This document shows positions 1 through 8,338 of a stretch of DNA of 64,000 nucleotides, one piece after another. Within the stretch, counting starts at the first letter, position 1. The number at the start of each line of letters is the position of its first letter. The notes under the pieces were generated by a model that had not been told where the DNA came from, searched no databases, and was given only the letters and a program-made list of their open reading frames with translations. The position numbers and the translations under genes were made by a program. The DNA comes from Hahellaceae bacterium (GTDB lineage: Bacteria; Pseudomonadota; Gammaproteobacteria; Pseudomonadales; Oleiphilaceae), in assembly GCA_024234575.1 (NCBI GenBank), contig JACKOB010000004.1, forward strand, positions 186,001-250,000, given 5' to 3'.

Positions 1-893
1 ATCCACGTAATAAGGATTATCAGAGAGTTGCCCAGGCAATTGAGTTTGTTCAACGCAACTGGAATCATCAGCCGGGTCTGGCTGAGGTTGCGGCCTCGGT
101 CGGGATGAGCGAAACCCACATGCAGAGATTGTTCAAACGGTGGGCGGGTGTGACGCCAACGCAATACGTTGCTTTCTTGACGAAGGAATACCTTAAGAGT
201 TGCCTCGATCAAAATGCTTCTGTTTTTGCCGCCAGTTTAGACGCGGGCCTGTCTGGTGCTGGTCGGGCACATGACCTGATGCTTCGCTGGGAGAGTATGA
301 CTCCGGGCGAATACAAAAAGAAAGGTAATGGTCAAATCCTAACGGTGGGGCTACTGGATACCGTTTTTGGGTTGGCCGTTGCTGCGTTTTCAAAAAAAGG
401 GCTTTGTTACCTGGCGTTTTCACCGCAAGAAGATACGTCACGTTGTTTTGAAGAAATCGCTGAATGCTGGCCTGCGGCAGCCTTGCATCGTGATGATGCC
501 TATATTGATCTTAACCTGGCACCGCATTTACAGCGTCTTGCTGATGCCTGTCCAGTACAGCCTGCAGCAACAAAAAAAGACTCTACAATCGTCAGGACAG
601 AAACCGGAGCAGGGGTTCTGACAGTGCAGTTACAAGGTAGCCCTTTTCAGCTAAAGGTCTGGGAAGCACTACTGCGCATTCCGCAGGGGCACGTGGTTTC
701 GTATGCAGATGTTGCTAAGGCAATAGGTGCCCCTAAAGCCTCAAGAGCGGTGGGTAGTGCGATTGGTGCCAATAAAGTAGCGTGGTTAATTCCTTGTCAT
801 CGGGTGTTGCAGAAGTCTGGAGATGCAGGCAATTATCGATGGGGACCCATGCGCAAGCAAGTGATGCTGGCGCATGAGTTGTGTCGGGTTTAA
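1..893 (+). CDS. ada: Ada-like AraC-type regulator / O6-methylguanine-DNA methyltransferase (5' partial)
   Basis: The reading frame is open from base 3, so the start lies upstream of the window; the ATG at 105 is internal. The visible N-terminal part is an AraC-type helix-turn-helix (LAEVAASVGMSETHMQRLFK, then VTPTQYV), followed by a linker and a C-terminal methyltransferase domain with the active-site motif IPCHRVL and the downstream YRWG. The family removes methyl groups from O6-methylguanine by irreversible transfer to the PCHR cysteine, and Ada proteins activate the adaptive response. Whether the N-terminal zinc (phosphotriester repair) domain exists cannot be seen. The stop codon overlaps the stop of the convergent FHA gene. 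The domain call is firm; full Ada identity is less so. Confidence 0.88.
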   Translation, partial: PRNKDYQRVAQAIEFVQRNWNHQPGLAEVAASVGMSETHMQRLFKRWAGVTPTQYVAFLTKEYLKSCLDQNASVFAASLDAGLSGAGRAHDLMLRWESMTPGEYKKKGNGQILTVGLLDTVFGLAVAAFSKKGLCYLAFSPQEDTSRCFEEIAECWPAAALHRDDAYIDLNLAPHLQRLADACPVQPAATKKDSTIVRTETGAGVLTVQLQGSPFQLKVWEALLRIPQGHVVSYADVAKAIGAPKASRAVGSAIGANKVAWLIPCHRVLQKSGDAGNYRWGPMRKQVMLAHELCRV

Positions 894-1816
894 ATAAGTA
901 AGAATGCCGCTGCCCCGGCTACGGCAGCAATAATAACTATTGCAATAATAATAGCTTTCGAAGATTTAGCCGCAGCGCTTGGCGCCTCTGTTATCCAGGA
1001 GTCCTCTTTTTTGCCCGTGGCAGCCATAGGCCGGCTTTGCTTTCGCGCGCTTTCTTTAGGCGGTGCTTTCGGTGCAGGGGTTTTCGCCACCGGTGGTGCT
1101 TTAGCCGCTTCAGCTGATTTCTTCGCCTCCAACTCCGCTCTTTTACGCAGCTCTTCCTGTACTTCTTTTTTGAAGTCTACCGCCTGGCGAATGATTGTTT
1201 TGTTAGGGTCATGATCTGGCCCCTGCACGGTAAAGGTAATAACATCGAACTTTAGTTTGTCGCCAGGCTTCAGCGTCGCCTCTTCTACGCGCTCACCGTT
1301 TACGAAAGTGCCATTGGATGAGTCGAGGTCTTTAACGACGAGTCGTGCTCCTTGAACAGACAATTCAGCGTGCCTTCGGGAGAGGTGCTCTACCGGAATG
1401 GCTATGTCACAGGCACTATCTCGGCCCAACACCATTGAGCCGCGTACTTCAAAAGTCTGACCATTCATCCAACTGGCGGTTGCCAGAAGTTTCCATTCCG
1501 CTTCTTCTTCTGCAGGGGGTGCGCTGGCATGCTTGGGATCAACAATCTCCAGCTCAACATCTCCCAGCTTAATAATGTTGCCAGGACTGAGAGGGTGCTC
1601 GCCGATAACGCGAACACCGTTGATAAATATACCTTTTTCTGCACCCAGGTCTCGAATCAGCATCTTTCTGTTTTGCTGAACAATTTCTGCATGCTTATCA
1701 CTGATAGATGGCGCATCGATGACAAGACTATTCGTTTTATTTTTACCAATAGTGAAGTTTTCATCGACCAGCCAGACCGGCTCCTGTCTACGATCCCTAA
1801 ACTGTAATTTGTGCAT
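890..1816 (-). CDS. Tandem FHA-domain protein with C-terminal membrane anchor
   Basis: FHA domains bind phosphothreonine peptides. This 308-residue protein has two: FHA1 at about residues 18-90 and FHA2 at about 123-197. FHA2 carries the full signature (GRDS 131-134, SRRH 146-149, NGT 168-170, NG 173-174). FHA1 is weaker: GK replaces GR and SDKH replaces SRxH. A charged Lys/Ala/Pro linker (about 210-285) follows, then a C-terminal hydrophobic helix (about 288-308), suggesting a tail anchor with cytoplasmic FHA domains. An upstream in-frame start exists at 1897, but the ATG at 1816 has a well-placed AAGGAT ribosome site and begins at the conserved part. It is divergent from the PP2C and kinase genes, its likely partners. 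No enzymatic domain is seen. Confidence 0.85.
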   Translation of the reverse strand: MHKLQFRDRRQEPVWLVDENFTIGKNKTNSLVIDAPSISDKHAEIVQQNRKMLIRDLGAEKGIFINGVRVIGEHPLSPGNIIKLGDVELEIVDPKHASAPPAEEEAEWKLLATASWMNGQTFEVRGSMVLGRDSACDIAIPVEHLSRRHAELSVQGARLVVKDLDSSNGTFVNGERVEEATLKPGDKLKFDVITFTVQGPDHDPNKTIIRQAVDFKKEVQEELRKRAELEAKKSAEAAKAPPVAKTPAPKAPPKESARKQSRPMAATGKKEDSWITEAPSAAAKSSKAIIIAIVIIAAVAGAAAFLLI

Positions 1817-2044
1817 GAATTTATCCTTTTTCACAAACCTGAGTGAACCCTGCTTAAAAGTATAGCGGCTGATGTAAAAGTTGAAGCTAAAATTCACTGG
1901 AAAGTCTTGTTTTTTGTGTAAATTCTCGGAAAAAGCGTTTCTTTGCCTATACTTAAATCAACGTAGTTGCGTATGCTTGCGGGTGACGCGAATCATGATT
2001 GGAAATGAATATGTTTGACAGGGCGAAGCGAGTGGGGGGTGAAT

Positions 2045-2755
2045 ATGATTGAGTTTGCCGCCACATCGGATATAGGTAAAGTGCGGAAAAAAAATGAGGA
2101 CTCGTTCTTCGTTGATCCCGAACATGAGATTTGGATTGTGGCCGATGGTGTGGGTGGCAATCGTAATGGTGAAATCGCCAGTCAGTTAACTGCGCAGACC
2201 ATTGATCGTCGCGTCAGGCAGGGGGCATCCATTCAGGAAGCTATTATGGATGCCCATAAAACAATTCTGAAGGCAGGTGAAGATAACCCGGATTTTCAGG
2301 GTATGGCAACAACGGTGGTAGTTTGTAAGATTCACCAAAATGCGTGGGAAGTTTCCTGGGTTGGAGATAGTCGGGCTTACCAATGGAACGGAGAGTATCT
2401 GCAGCGATTGACGCGAGATCACAACTACGCCCAGCAGTTGCTGGATGAAGATGCAATCAGCCCTGAGGACGCGAACAACCACCCTATGCGCCATGTGCTT
2501 ATGCACGCATTGGGCAGCGGTGAAATAGAGCTGCTGCGTATTGAAACCGTTTCTGGCTCGCTCAATGATGGCGATCAACTGCTGTTATGTACTGATGGCC
2601 TGTGTGGTCTGGTACCCGACAGTACGCTCGAGGATGTTTTAGCGCAGAAGCTGTCATTGGAAAAATCCCTTGATGACATGATTCAGCTGGCGCTGGATGC
2701 TGGCGGTACGGACAACATCACAGCCATTCTGATGCGCTACAACAAAGATGAATAA
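2045..2755 (+). CDS. PP2C-family serine/threonine protein phosphatase (PrpC/Stp1-like)
   Basis: A metal-dependent phosphatase expected to remove phosphate from Ser/Thr residues, probably opposing the kinase encoded next. All PP2C motifs are present in the 236-residue product: NED at 17-19, ADGVGG at 33-38, the GMATT motif at 86-90, GDSRAY at 108-112, a metal Asp in CTDG at 182-185, and GGTDNIT at 220-226. The length is typical of single-domain bacterial enzymes. A TTG at 2015 could extend it by 10 residues, but the ATG at 2045 follows a G-rich ribosome site and gives the family N-terminus. No membrane segment is seen. The kinase starts about 110 bases downstream, likely in one transcript. Confidence 0.92.
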   Translation: MIEFAATSDIGKVRKKNEDSFFVDPEHEIWIVADGVGGNRNGEIASQLTAQTIDRRVRQGASIQEAIMDAHKTILKAGEDNPDFQGMATTVVVCKIHQNAWEVSWVGDSRAYQWNGEYLQRLTRDHNYAQQLLDEDAISPEDANNHPMRHVLMHALGSGEIELLRIETVSGSLNDGDQLLLCTDGLCGLVPDSTLEDVLAQKLSLEKSLDDMIQLALDAGGTDNITAILMRYNKDE

Positions 2756-2866
2756 TGCAATCGTGACAAGATCGACGAAAGCGGTGCTGATGTATAGCCT
2801 GAGACCAGTATTGATAAAGCTGCAATCTGGTTTCAAGATCCGTAAGTTTATTGCAGGTTGTTACGA

Positions 2867-4621
2867 ATGAAAGAAGGGCGTTACGAGTACCTGGAGAAAA
2901 TCGGTGAAGGTGGCATGGCTACCGTTTATCGTGGTATTCAGAAATCACTCGATCGCCCCGTTGCCATTAAAGTTTTAAGCAAGCAGCTTTCTACACACCC
3001 CTCTGTGCGCAAGCGGTTTCAGCGTGAATCGTTAATTGTTGCCAGGCTCAATCACCCCAATATTATCCACGTCATCGACAAGGGAACGACCAGTAAAGGG
3101 CGCCCGGTGTTCGTGATGGAATATGTTGAGGGCAAAAACCTCGCCGACCTGATCAATGAAAACACGCTAACCTTTAATCGCAAAATAGACTTGATGGTGC
3201 AAATCTGCAAAGGCCTTGCGTATGCGCATAAGGCTGGCATTATTCATCGGGATATAAAGCCTGCTAACGTAATCATTGATGACGAAGGCAATGCGCGGTT
3301 ACTTGACTTTGGTATCGCCACCTTTTTTGAAGATGAAAAAGGCCGTAGTTCTGAAACCAATCTTATTTTGGGGACAGAAGGGTATATGGCACCGGAACAG
3401 AAAATATCAGCCCATCATACGACCGAGCAAAGTGATATCTATAGCCTTGGTGTAATGATGTATAAGCTGTTCACCGGGCGTATGCCTGCCGTAGGTTGTC
3501 AGCCCCCGGCAAATTATGAGCCCAAGTTGGCCGGAACACTCAATGATCTGGTACTTGAGTGTCTAGCGGAGAATCCTTCCGATCGCCCGGCATCAGTCGA
3601 AGATGTTAAAAATCGACTGTTGTTGACACATCGTGGCAAGCATCTGGGGTCGGCACAAATGGCTCGTGCCGACGAAGGCTTATCCGATATTAAACAAAAA
3701 TTCTCGTTACTGGATGTTATTAAAGAAACGAAACATGGCTCGGTGTTTCTCTTTGAAGATCGCCGTGGTCACAGCCTGCTGGTGATTAAAAAGAAAAACA
3801 ATAGTTTTGCAGGTTACAAAGAAGCCAAAATTCTCAGCCAGTTGAAGCATAAGAATATTATTAATATTTATGGTGCTTCGAAAAAAGAGTCTGTATTTAT
3901 CATTGTTATGGAGTATGTCAGTGGTGGTGCATTGCAAGATCGCATGCTCGACCGTTTTTCTGTTGAAGAGTTTGGCCTGTTGGCGAGACAAATGAGTGAG
4001 GGGCTGGCGTTTGCGCACCGTAATCGGGTTATACATGGCAATCTCCGTCCCAGTAATATTCTTCTTACTTCAAACCTGCAAGTAAAACTGACAGACTTTG
4101 CGCTGGATGAGCATTATGTCGATGGTGAAGCCAGGCATAACTGGTATCGCTTAAAAGGCGAAGAAGTGTCCGAAATGTCGGATATATTCTCACTAGGGGC
4201 AATATTTCACCATATGTTGATCGGTGTACCGCCGGAATATAAAGACGGCAGGCTTATTCGTGGCAAAACGTTTCTTGATCTGCCGCAGATCCTACAACAA
4301 CTGATTACACGGATGCTTGAACCGATGGCAGATCGGAGACCTCAAAGTATGGATGCCGTTTTGTCAGAAATTATAGGGTTTACCGGCGATGCCCCGGCGA
4401 GAGTTGCTCTTAATGACGACGATGAGCGTACGCAGATACGTGACCGATCACATCAGCCCGCTGCAAAAGAGAAAGCCAGCGGTGTTACGTGGCTGCATTT
4501 ACTACTTGGCTTTCTGATTGTCGCCTCTTTTGCCTTTAATATTTTGTTTGTCATGGGGGGGGATGAGCTGGTTAAAGCTACCTTGGCGAGCTGGCTGGAT
4601 AAGCTGGGAATATTTCATTAA
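2867..4621 (+). CDS. Membrane-anchored Ser/Thr kinase fused to a pseudokinase
   Basis: A 584-residue protein with two kinase-like domains. Domain 1 (about 8-255) is complete: glycine loop GEGGMATV 13-20, catalytic lysine K35, HRDIKPAN 127-134, DFG 147-149, and APEQ in the activation segment. Domain 2 (about 280-505) lacks a glycine-rich loop and has HGNLRPSN (390-397) instead of HRDxKPxN and DFA (410-412) instead of DFG, so it is predicted not to phosphorylate. A hydrophobic segment at about 543-563 should anchor the protein near its C-terminus. The ATG at 2867 is preferred to the TTG at 2858. It lies downstream of PP2C and opposite the FHA gene. The Hanks-type assignment is firm; substrates are unknown. 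Confidence 0.9.
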   Translation: MKEGRYEYLEKIGEGGMATVYRGIQKSLDRPVAIKVLSKQLSTHPSVRKRFQRESLIVARLNHPNIIHVIDKGTTSKGRPVFVMEYVEGKNLADLINENTLTFNRKIDLMVQICKGLAYAHKAGIIHRDIKPANVIIDDEGNARLLDFGIATFFEDEKGRSSETNLILGTEGYMAPEQKISAHHTTEQSDIYSLGVMMYKLFTGRMPAVGCQPPANYEPKLAGTLNDLVLECLAENPSDRPASVEDVKNRLLLTHRGKHLGSAQMARADEGLSDIKQKFSLLDVIKETKHGSVFLFEDRRGHSLLVIKKKNNSFAGYKEAKILSQLKHKNIINIYGASKKESVFIIVMEYVSGGALQDRMLDRFSVEEFGLLARQMSEGLAFAHRNRVIHGNLRPSNILLTSNLQVKLTDFALDEHYVDGEARHNWYRLKGEEVSEMSDIFSLGAIFHHMLIGVPPEYKDGRLIRGKTFLDLPQILQQLITRMLEPMADRRPQSMDAVLSEIIGFTGDAPARVALNDDDERTQIRDRSHQPAAKEKASGVTWLHLLLGFLIVASFAFNILFVMGGDELVKATLASWLDKLGIFH

Positions 4622-4629
4622 CTTCTGCG

Positions 4630-5424
4630 TTAGCCAAGCAAAAGACTGTCGTCACTAATGGCTTCCCCTTGATTTTTCTCGAACAGACGAAGTAAATCAG
4701 GAACATCCAGATTCTGTCTTTCGTTGAAGCCAACATCAAAAGCAATACGGCCCGCATGCAACATGATGGTTCTGTCGCCAAAGTCCAAAGCCTGGCGCAT
4801 GCTGTGTGTCACCATCAAGGCTGTGAGCTGTTGCTCGGCGATAATTTTTTCTGTGAGCTCCATAACAAACCTGGCTGTTTTAGGATCAAGGGCGGCGGTG
4901 TGCTCATCAAGCAGCAGCAGGTCGCAAGGTTTGTTGGTGGCCATCAATAAACTGATCGCTTGTCGCTGCCCACCGGAAAGGAGCCCCATTTTGTCGTTAA
5001 GGCGTGTTTCCAATCCTAAGCCAAGCGTGCGCAGGCGTGACTCGAAGATCTCGACCTGATTGCTGTTGGCAAAGTTACGCAGGCTTCTTTTTTCGCCCCG
5101 TTGTAATGACAGCGATAAATTTTCTAGTATGGTCAGGTTTTCGCAAGTACCAGCTTTCGGGTCTTGAAATACCCGGCCAATCCACTTTGCCCGCTGGTGC
5201 GTTTTTAGTTTTGTACAGTCGGTCTCACTAATCACAATGCTGCCTTGGTCGACAGAGACTTCGCCAGACAACGTATTAAGCAATGTTGACTTGCCTGCGC
5301 CATTGCTGCCAATAACTGTCACAAACTGTGATTTTGGTATGTCTAGATCAATCCCTTTTAACACGTGGTTTTCTAAAGGTGTGGCTTTACCAAAGGTGAC
5401 ATGGATATCACGAATACTAATCAT
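4630..5424 (-). CDS. ABC transporter ATP-binding protein (TrpZ-like, COG1101 type)
   Basis: The ATPase of an ABC importer. It has Walker A GSNGAGKST, signature LLSGGQRQ, Walker B LLLLDEHTAALD and an H-loop in MVTHS. The ATG lies one base after the stop of the permease gene, so translation is probably coupled. With the permease and the DUF534-type binding protein upstream it matches the three-gene set annotated as an uncharacterised or tryptophan/tyrosine-type transport system. Its 3' end meets the convergent kinase gene with only 8 bases between. Ligand specificity cannot be read from sequence. Confidence 0.88.
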   Translation of the reverse strand: MISIRDIHVTFGKATPLENHVLKGIDLDIPKSQFVTVIGSNGAGKSTLLNTLSGEVSVDQGSIVISETDCTKLKTHQRAKWIGRVFQDPKAGTCENLTILENLSLSLQRGEKRSLRNFANSNQVEIFESRLRTLGLGLETRLNDKMGLLSGGQRQAISLLMATNKPCDLLLLDEHTAALDPKTARFVMELTEKIIAEQQLTALMVTHSMRQALDFGDRTIMLHAGRIAFDVGFNERQNLDVPDLLRLFEKNQGEAISDDSLLLG

Positions 5425-5425
5425 A

Positions 5426-6319
5426 TCAATTCTTCACCAGCAGTGACTTTAACGAACTTTTAGCACCCGGTAAAACAATGGCAAGGGCGACTAATACAGA
5501 TGTAATCAGGTTGAGGTCCTGTGCTTCAATTCCCATCACATCCATATTCAATGCGGCGGCTATAACCAGGCGGTAGAGAAGGGCGCCAAGCAGGCAGGCT
5601 ATCAAGCTTAACAGCATTGTTCGCGTGCTGAAGATAGCTTCGCCACCAATCACCGAGGCAAGGCCCACGACGATAATACCTACGCCCATTGTTACATCGG
5701 CAGAACCCTGGCTTTGAGCAAATAAAGCGCCGCCAAGTGCAACAAGACCGTTGGAAATTGCCATGCCGAGATAAATCATAAAACTTGTGGAAATGCCTTG
5801 AGCCCGTGCCATTTGCGGGTTGGCACCAGTGGCTCGCATGGCCAGTCCAACTTCAGTACGAAAAAACAGGCTAAGCAGGGCCAGAATGACAAGTACCACA
5901 ACAAGAAAAGTCATCGGGCTGACCAGATAATAAGCAAGGCCCAGATTTTCAACGGGGGTTAGTAATGTTTCCTCACCTAATAAAGCAACATTAGGTTTGC
6001 CCATGATGCGCAGGTTAATCGAATAGAGCGCGATCATCGTTAATATCGATGCCAGCAGGTTGAGGATTTTCAGTCTGACATTCATCCAGGCTGTGATAAA
6101 GCCCGCTGCGCAACCTGCTGCGACTGCGCAAAGCGTTGCTATCCAGGGGTTAATATCATTAACAATCATTGTGGCAGAAACCGCCGCCCCCAGCGGGAAG
6201 CTACCATCGACGGTTAAATCCGGGAAGTCGAGAATTCTGAACGAAATAAAAATGCCAAAGGCTACCAAGGCAAAAATAAGGCCGATTTCTATGGCGCCAA
6301 AAAATGCAATATGACTCAA
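5426..6319 (-). CDS. ABC transporter permease (TrpY-like, COG4120 type)
   Basis: A polytopic inner-membrane protein of 297 residues with about eight hydrophobic segments. The N-terminal motif around RILDFPDLTVDGSFPLGAA is characteristic of the COG4120 permeases, which resemble branched-chain amino acid permeases. It sits between the binding protein and the ATPase genes on the same strand. A hairpin terminator separates it from the binding-protein gene, so the membrane components are probably made at lower level than the periplasmic one. Transported substrate is unknown; related systems have been linked to aromatic amino acids. Confidence 0.87.
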   Translation of the reverse strand: MSHIAFFGAIEIGLIFALVAFGIFISFRILDFPDLTVDGSFPLGAAVSATMIVNDINPWIATLCAVAAGCAAGFITAWMNVRLKILNLLASILTMIALYSINLRIMGKPNVALLGEETLLTPVENLGLAYYLVSPMTFLVVVLVILALLSLFFRTEVGLAMRATGANPQMARAQGISTSFMIYLGMAISNGLVALGGALFAQSQGSADVTMGVGIIVVGLASVIGGEAIFSTRTMLLSLIACLLGALLYRLVIAAALNMDVMGIEAQDLNLITSVLVALAIVLPGAKSSLKSLLVKN

Positions 6320-6404
6320 AATAACCTCGTTAACATACCGCTGTGTATTTTAAAAAAGGCTAGGGTATCTCTATTTTGCAGGCGGGACAAATGTAAAAAT
6401 GAAA

Positions 6405-6441
6405 GAAAGAAAAAAGGGCGAACACATCAGTGGTCGCCCTT
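6405..6441 (-). terminator. Rho-independent terminator after the ABC binding-protein gene
   Basis: On the minus strand an 8-bp perfect stem (6434-6441 with 6414-6421, AAGGGCGA/TCGCCCTT) with a 12-base loop is followed by a T-rich run. It lies 75 bases after the binding-protein stop and before the permease gene, so it probably acts as a partial terminator setting high binding protein to low permease/ATPase expression. Confidence 0.75.
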
Positions 6442-6472
6442 CTCCAATTAGGAGTAAATGTCTCATATGGCA

Positions 6473-6500
6473 AGCTCACTCTATAATAAGAGAGTGGGCT
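6473..6500. other. Stem-loop just downstream of the binding-protein gene
   Basis: A 10-bp inverted repeat (AGCTCACTCT / AGAGTGGGCT, one wobble pair on one strand) with an 8-base loop, 15 bases beyond the stop codon of the binding-protein gene. No T-run follows, so it is more likely an mRNA 3' stabiliser ahead of the terminator at 6414-6441. Confidence 0.5.
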
Positions 6501-6515
6501 AACTATTGACTAAGG

Positions 6516-7487
6516 TCAGTTCGAGATAATTTTTTGCGCCGACTCCAAAAGAGCCGGCGCGAGATTAACGCCCATTCTTTGCGCTGCACCAGGGTTAAGG
6601 TGTAAATCCAGCTTACTGATACCTTTTACTGGCAGGTCGCCCGGTGCAACTCCTGACAATATTTGTACCACTAATGCACCGGTCTGACGGCCGACATCGT
6701 AATAGTCGAATCCCAGTGCGGCGATTGCCCCGCGCGTTACGGTATCGGTGTCGGCAGCGATAACTGGCAATTTGTTTTGTTCGCCCACTTTTATCACCGC
6801 TTCCACCGCAGAGATAACGGTGTTGTCAGTAACCAAATAAATAACGTCTACTTTCCCTACCAGTGACTTTGCTGCAGATAACACTTCTGATGTTTTATTG
6901 GCGGCAACAGCGGTCACTGTTAATCCGTGTGCATCGCCAGCTGATTTTACCATTTCAACCAAGGTGACAGAGTTTGCTTCGCCCGGGTTGTAGATGGTGC
7001 CCAGGCGAGTCGCCGTCGGCACGATTTTCTTAACAAGCTTTAAGTGCTCATCAATGGGTAACATGTCCGTTGTGCCGGTAATATTTTTTCCTGGCTTTTC
7101 CAAATTAGATACCAGCTTGGCGCCAACCGGATCGGTAACCGCCGAAAATACGATAGGGACAGTCTTTGACGCTGCCGCCATTGTTTGTGCAGAAGGTGTC
7201 GCGATGGCAACGACAACGTCAGGCTCTTCGCCGATAAATTTGCGGGCAATTTGCGAAGCGGTGGTCGGGTTTCCTTGTGCGCTCTCGTAGCTGATTTTAA
7301 GCGTATCAGGCTCTAAATAGCCTTTTGCTGCCAGCTCATCGATTACTCCTTTTCTTACCGAGTCCAGTGCCGGGTGTTCAACAATCTGGGTGATGGCGAT
7401 GGTTTTAACGTCTGCAGCGAGGGTGATAGCCGAACAAAGAGGTAGTGCCGCTAAAAGTGCATGACTGATAAGTTTCTTAAATTGCAT
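6516..7487 (-). CDS. ABC transporter substrate-binding protein (TrpX-like, DUF534/COG2984)
   Basis: A periplasmic binding protein of 323 residues. It begins with a signal peptide (MQFKKLISHALLAALPLCSA, probable cleavage near LAA|D) and then the family start VKTIAITQIVEHPALDSVRKG. Further conserved parts are VAIATPSAQTMAA, IVFSAVTDPVGA and ALGFDYYDVGRQTG. The family binds small ligands, with aromatic amino acids reported for some members. The start has a good AAGGTAG ribosome site. It is followed by a terminator and then the permease and ATPase genes. Confidence 0.9.
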   Translation of the reverse strand: MQFKKLISHALLAALPLCSAITLAADVKTIAITQIVEHPALDSVRKGVIDELAAKGYLEPDTLKISYESAQGNPTTASQIARKFIGEEPDVVVAIATPSAQTMAAASKTVPIVFSAVTDPVGAKLVSNLEKPGKNITGTTDMLPIDEHLKLVKKIVPTATRLGTIYNPGEANSVTLVEMVKSAGDAHGLTVTAVAANKTSEVLSAAKSLVGKVDVIYLVTDNTVISAVEAVIKVGEQNKLPVIAADTDTVTRGAIAALGFDYYDVGRQTGALVVQILSGVAPGDLPVKGISKLDLHLNPGAAQRMGVNLAPALLESAQKIISN

Positions 7488-7538
7488 AGAAAGCTACCTT
7501 AGCTCTAAAGAGCCTTAAATGGTTAAGTGAATAGAGTC

Positions 7539-7979
7539 TTACGAAAACTTGTTTGGTGGTGTATTCGATGTTTTTTGCGAGATGATGGATAGCTGGCGAG
7601 TGTACAGCTTTCTCATACGAACACCTTTGTAGGCCCGATAAAATGTATACATGAAGCCAAAAAGCATCACCACCGCCAATAAAATAAGTAAAATGCTGGA
7701 TGCCATGTTAAACATGGTGTTTAGCTGAAATGCCGCAAGCAGTTTATAGAGTTCCTGAACTAACAGGTACAATGAAAGCCCCCCGCCGGTGATGGCCGTT
7801 AACAGCTGGCTGGTAATAATGACAAAAGAATGAATAACTGCCGTGTGCCCGCAATTCGAACACTGGAAGTTTTCGGTGTATTCGGGCTCACCATCTTGAG
7901 AAACTGCATCCATGGTACCGATGCCACATTTGTGGCAGATCAGTGAAGGTTGCGCCGTAAGTTCTATATTTTTTGCCAT
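7539..7979 (-). CDS. Zinc-ribbon membrane protein, unknown function
   Basis: A 146-residue protein not recognised beyond its parts. Near the N-terminus are two CxxC pairs (CHKCG at about 15-19 and CSNCG at about 39-43), typical of a small zinc ribbon. Two hydrophobic segments follow (about 50-70 and 92-115), then a basic tail. It should be an inner-membrane protein with a cytosolic zinc knuckle. It ends 51 bases before the binding-protein gene on the same strand, so co-transcription is possible. No clear ribosome site precedes the ATG, so the start is uncertain. Confidence 0.6.
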   Translation of the reverse strand: MAKNIELTAQPSLICHKCGIGTMDAVSQDGEPEYTENFQCSNCGHTAVIHSFVIITSQLLTAITGGGLSLYLLVQELYKLLAAFQLNTMFNMASSILLILLAVVMLFGFMYTFYRAYKGVRMRKLYTRQLSIISQKTSNTPPNKFS

Positions 7980-8338
7980 GTAGTATTTTTAGAGCATCGA
8001 TATTAATGGTGCAGCTTAAAGACGTCTTCTTTTAAGCAGGGTGTTATGAATTTTCTATTACCCATCAGATTAGCAGCTATTTAAGCGATCATATAGGCCC
8101 TTAAAAAGTAATGTCTCTAATCAATTGATTTAACCTTGTATCTGAGCCCTGACCATCTATCTTAGTATACCGGGCTGTGCGGCAGTTCACATGTTGTCGC
8201 GATAGTTTGATTGTCTGCGATTTATATTGGAATGGGTATTCAAAAAAAAATCTGCAGGATTTATCATCGTGGGTCTAAAAAAAACAAGCGAAAACTTTTC
8301 TGGCACTATAAAACGATAACGAGGCAAGGATACTCATA
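7980..8338. other. Divergent intergenic region upstream of the acyl-CoA synthetase
   Basis: An AT-rich 359-base gap between the minus-strand zinc-ribbon gene and the plus-strand synthetase. It must hold promoters in both directions. A short inverted repeat (GCTTAAA...TTTAAGC, about 8013-8036) is visible. I see no ORF or RNA gene. Confidence 0.4.

Noticed and set aside
890..4621. Type VI secretion locus
   Set aside because: FHA, PP2C and kinase genes suggested it, but no tss structural gene is present; the neighbours are a repair gene and an ABC importer.
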